Below the pieces are notes generated by a model. It ran no database searches. It had not been told where the DNA came from and worked only from the letters and a program-made list of their open reading frames with translations. Source: Muribaculaceae bacterium (GTDB lineage: Bacteria > Bacteroidota > Bacteroidia > Bacteroidales > Muribaculaceae). From it: DNA of 36,357 nucleotides. How positions within the stretch are numbered: position 1 is the first letter of the stretch; each line of letters starts with the position of its first letter. Both the position numbers and the translations under genes were made by a program. Of this stretch, positions 34,469 through 36,357 are shown in pieces. The stretch lies in the NCBI GenBank assembly GCA_029060725.1, contig JAIDTL010000068.1, positions 1 to 36,357 on the forward strand, written 5' to 3'.

Positions 34469-34567
34469 ATTGGTCTGATTGGTCTGATTGGTCTGATTGG
34501 TCTAATTGGTCTAATTAGTCTGATTAGTCTGATTAGTCTAATTTGTTTGATTGGTCTAATTGGTGTG
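34469..34567. repeat. 9-bp tandem array (ATTGGTCTG) upstream of dapB
   Basis: Eleven 9-bp units, beginning with three exact ATTGGTCTG copies and then variants ATTGGTCTA, ATTAGTCTG, ATTAGTCTA and ATTTGTTTG. The array fills nearly all of the space between the PCMD stop (34578) and the dapB ATG (34454). Its 9-bp period is a multiple of 3 and gives a spurious Ile-Arg-Pro repeat frame on the minus strand, which is not a gene. Confidence 0.92.
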
Positions 34568-34577
34568 ATTTTAATTG

Positions 34578-35534
34578 TCAGAAGCCGAAGTTGATGTTGT
34601 CGATGTAGAGGGTGAGCCCCTCGGTGCCTATGAATGGCTCGCCGCAGGAGGCGGATGCCATCATGAGGACATGGGTGGGAGTGGCATTGGCGTCGTCCCA
34701 ACCTACTTCGTGGACCGGGACAAGTTTCCCTTTTGAGTTGCGTGCGTAATAAGCCTTGTCGCCGTCGAGGAGTCCCATCCAGGGCTTATAGAATGATTCT
34801 TTTGTGATATCGCCGTAGTGGATCGGAAGTTCGTGCTGGCGAGTCCATGGAATTGACTTGTTATAGCGTTCGCGTCCTGTGCCAACTCGCTTCGCATATA
34901 GGTTGCCGTTCTCGTCTTCCCATCGGCGTTGAAGGAGGACGTATACTTCAGCGTTGTCACGCCCTTGGAGGGTCTTTTGCTTGCTGAAACCGGTGGATTT
35001 TGTTCGGGTATTGTCTTTAGGCATTACAATCTCATAGTCGTAGACAAGGGCCTTCGGACGTTTAGTGTATGGAATGCCCATTTCCATTTTGCCGAAAGCT
35101 CCTTTTGTGGAGGTGACAGGCTCGAATAGCTGGCCGAGGAATATAGATCCGGCAACCATGACGTCCATGTTTACTATGCCAAGTGCCTTGACATTTTCCA
35201 TCTTTGCTTCGCATTTGGCTACGGTACTTCCTCCTCTTTGGGCGGGGGAGACAGTAGTGGAGCCTTTCACAACGCCACAGACTTTCGCGTATGCATTGGA
35301 GTTAGCCCAAGGAGAATTACCCATATTTTTGTAAGCTTTGTTGCCGTCGATGGTGGTTTTGGGCGCAATTTCGTAGAGAGTCTTGTGTTTGCCTCCAATT
35401 ATCGCGGATTCTGTAATATTCCGAGTCACCCAATTCTCCATATCTCCGTATTTGATTGGTTCCAACCGGAGTGCGAATGTCGAGGTATAGGTGATGAGAC
35501 ATGCTACTAATGGTGTGAATATATATCTATTCAT
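34578..35534 (-). CDS. PCMD domain exported protein
   Basis: A 318-residue protein matching the PCMD (putative carbohydrate metabolism domain) family of Bacteroidetes. An N-terminal signal peptide (MNRYIFTPLVACLITYTSTFA) is followed by a beta-rich domain ending TLYIDNINFGF, a typical close. I start at the ATG at 35534, which overlaps the TatD gene by 8 bp; another ATG at 35561 would add 9 residues. Cell-surface or periplasmic; a glycan-binding role is suggested only by the family name. Confidence 0.82.
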   Translation of the reverse strand: MNRYIFTPLVACLITYTSTFALRLEPIKYGDMENWVTRNITESAIIGGKHKTLYEIAPKTTIDGNKAYKNMGNSPWANSNAYAKVCGVVKGSTTVSPAQRGGSTVAKCEAKMENVKALGIVNMDVMVAGSIFLGQLFEPVTSTKGAFGKMEMGIPYTKRPKALVYDYEIVMPKDNTRTKSTGFSKQKTLQGRDNAEVYVLLQRRWEDENGNLYAKRVGTGRERYNKSIPWTRQHELPIHYGDITKESFYKPWMGLLDGDKAYYARNSKGKLVPVHEVGWDDANATPTHVLMMASASCGEPFIGTEGLTLYIDNINFGF

Positions 35535-36165
35535 AGGGATGGAAGATTTTGCTGTTTTCAATTATAGTGTCACGGAGGCTTTTTTGCACTGATTCTTCGA
35601 GACGCATTATGATTGTGTCGATGGAGAGTGGCGATTCATCGGTCTCAGCAAGTATGCGGTCTGTGGGGGTTATATCGAGGGCTTCCGGGCTGAATTTCTC
35701 ACCGAAGCTTAGCCAGCAACCGGCTTTGAGGTAGATTTCGGCTATTGTTGGTTTGTTACGAAATCCGTGAATGATCCATGGCTGTTCGGGCTGGATGTCT
35801 TTTTTCATGCCGGTAATGATGTCGTGAGCTTTTACGGCATGGATAATTAGTGGTTTTTTTAGGCGTTCAGCAAGTAGGGCTTGTTTCCGGAAAGCAAGCA
35901 TTTGGGTAGCGAGAAGTCCTCCGTGGGATAAGTCGATGCCACATTCACCGATGGCTGCTACGTATGGGGATGCGCTTGAAGCAACGAGTTCCACCCATAT
36001 TTCGTCTTTGATGCGCAGATTATCAGCGCAAAAGAGTCCAAGGTCCCAAGGGTGAAGCCCTACAGACCATAGCTGGGAACCCTGTGCGACGAAGCCTATC
36101 GGCGATGTCGAAATAATTGCGTTGGGGTCTGGCGCATTGCGATGTGTATGACAGTCGATAACCAT
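35527..36165 (-). CDS. TatD family metal-dependent hydrolase
   Basis: A 212-residue TIM-barrel hydrolase of the TatD family. The metal-binding DCHTH (H6, H8), the AAIGECGIDLSH segment, LIIHAVKAHD and the ILAETDESPLSID block match the family's metal-ligand blocks. It is shorter than E. coli TatD (about 260), as in many Bacteroidetes homologues. Members are DNases or D-aminoacyl-tRNA deacylase-like enzymes; which one cannot be told here. It is the first gene after the tRNA terminator and is likely the head of the tatD-PCMD-dapB-lepB-wbqC run. Confidence 0.88.
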   Translation of the reverse strand: MVIDCHTHRNAPDPNAIISTSPIGFVAQGSQLWSVGLHPWDLGLFCADNLRIKDEIWVELVASSASPYVAAIGECGIDLSHGGLLATQMLAFRKQALLAERLKKPLIIHAVKAHDIITGMKKDIQPEQPWIIHGFRNKPTIAEIYLKAGCWLSFGEKFSPEALDITPTDRILAETDESPLSIDTIIMRLEESVQKSLRDTIIENSKIFHPYE

Positions 36166-36205
36166 ACTGTTATAACAATTAAAAAAAAGAGAAATCCGAA
36201 TAATC

Positions 36206-36247
36206 GAAAAAAGAGCAGTACGCGACCGAAGTCAACAATACTGCTCT
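36206..36247 (-). terminator. Intrinsic terminator downstream of tRNA-Asp
   Basis: On the minus strand AGAGCAGTA pairs with TACTGCTCT (9 bp, 18-nt loop) and is followed by a run of six T. It lies 14 bp after the tRNA 3' end. Confidence 0.85.
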
Positions 36248-36261
36248 TCCTCTCTCCTCGG

Positions 36262-36335
36262 CGGTGCGGACGGGACTTGAACCCGCGACCTCCGGCGTGA
36301 CAGGCCGGCATTCTAACCAGCTGAACTACCGCACC
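36262..36335 (-). tRNA. tRNA-Asp (anticodon GTC)
   Basis: A 74-nt cloverleaf read on the minus strand: acceptor stem GGTGCGG with CCGCACC, D arm AGCTGGTTAGAAT, anticodon loop CCTGTCAC with GTC, and T arm GGGTTCAAGTCCC. The discriminator base is G, as expected for tRNA-Asp. CCA is not encoded. Confidence 0.96.
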
Positions 36336-36357
36336 AAGAATCCTCGTTGGGAGTTGC

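Noticed and set aside
34469..34567. Possible origin iterons
   Set aside because: The array lacks a nearby replication initiator gene or DnaA boxes and is one of several unrelated arrays at gene starts.
34459..34701. 80-codon frame ending in Ile-Arg-Pro repeats
   Set aside because: The repeats come from the 9-bp tandem array and the rest overlaps the PCMD gene in another frame.
36096..36311. 71-codon frame reading MPACHAGGRGFKSRPH
   Set aside because: This is the translation of the tRNA-Asp gene itself, a well-known spurious ORF.

Overview
The window looks like chromosome of a gut Bacteroidales bacterium, probably Muribaculaceae or a close relative. The evidence is Bacteroidetes-restricted families (DUF4286, DUF4294, DUF4906, DUF5119, DUF3575, PCMD, a long LepB), a fimbrillin locus of the Bacteroidales type, a pectate lyase with a type IX secretion-like C-terminal domain, and several promoters of the Bacteroidetes form (a -33 TTG or TTTG box, about 20 bp, then TAnnTTTG) in place of -35/-10 boxes. 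The genus is an inference; no 16S gene is present.

Layout. 1-991: DUF4286 gene and ruvC, overlapping. 1089-2572 (-): an nfeD-like gene and a stomatin/SPFH gene. 2722-4878 (+): an SDR dehydrogenase (gluconate 5-dehydrogenase/KduD type) and a glutamate synthase small subunit-like oxidoreductase, ending at a terminator. 4939-12912 (-): AsmA-like giant protein, Sel1-repeat protein, PL1-type pectate lyase, WYL regulator. 13254-20273 (+): an acid-resistance locus with glutamate decarboxylase, glutaminase and glutamate/GABA antiporter, followed by an MFS transporter and an outer-membrane porin. 20275-21984 (-): a membrane-spanning TPR/HTH regulator, divergent from 22132-28439 (+), a fimbrial operon (DUF3575, DUF5119, fimbrillin, DUF4906). 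28659-30714 (+): ROK-family kinase and mannose-6-phosphate isomerase. 30748-36165 (-): DUF4294, WbqC, signal peptidase I, dapB, PCMD protein, TatD hydrolase; then tRNA-Asp at 36262-36335 (-).

How genes work together. GlsA makes glutamate from glutamine with release of ammonia, GadB consumes a proton in decarboxylating glutamate, and GadC exchanges GABA for glutamate; the porin and MFS protein in the same line may extend this to transport across both membranes. The fimbrial genes encode a surface appendage with three lipoproteins and an outer-membrane/periplasmic component, probably controlled by the divergent regulator. The ROK kinase and ManA could convert mannose to fructose 6-phosphate.

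The most unusual signal is not a gene. At least seven genes (DUF4286, SPFH, pectate lyase, gadC, MFS, lepB, dapB) have, within about 0-41 nt of the start codon, a short tandem array whose unit sequence differs from gene to gene (periods 7, 9, 10 or 14 bp). A separate triplicated double-palindrome element (31409-31600) supplies the end of the WbqC gene, and two unrelated minus-strand genes share a promoter/start arrangement that predicts leaderless mRNAs.
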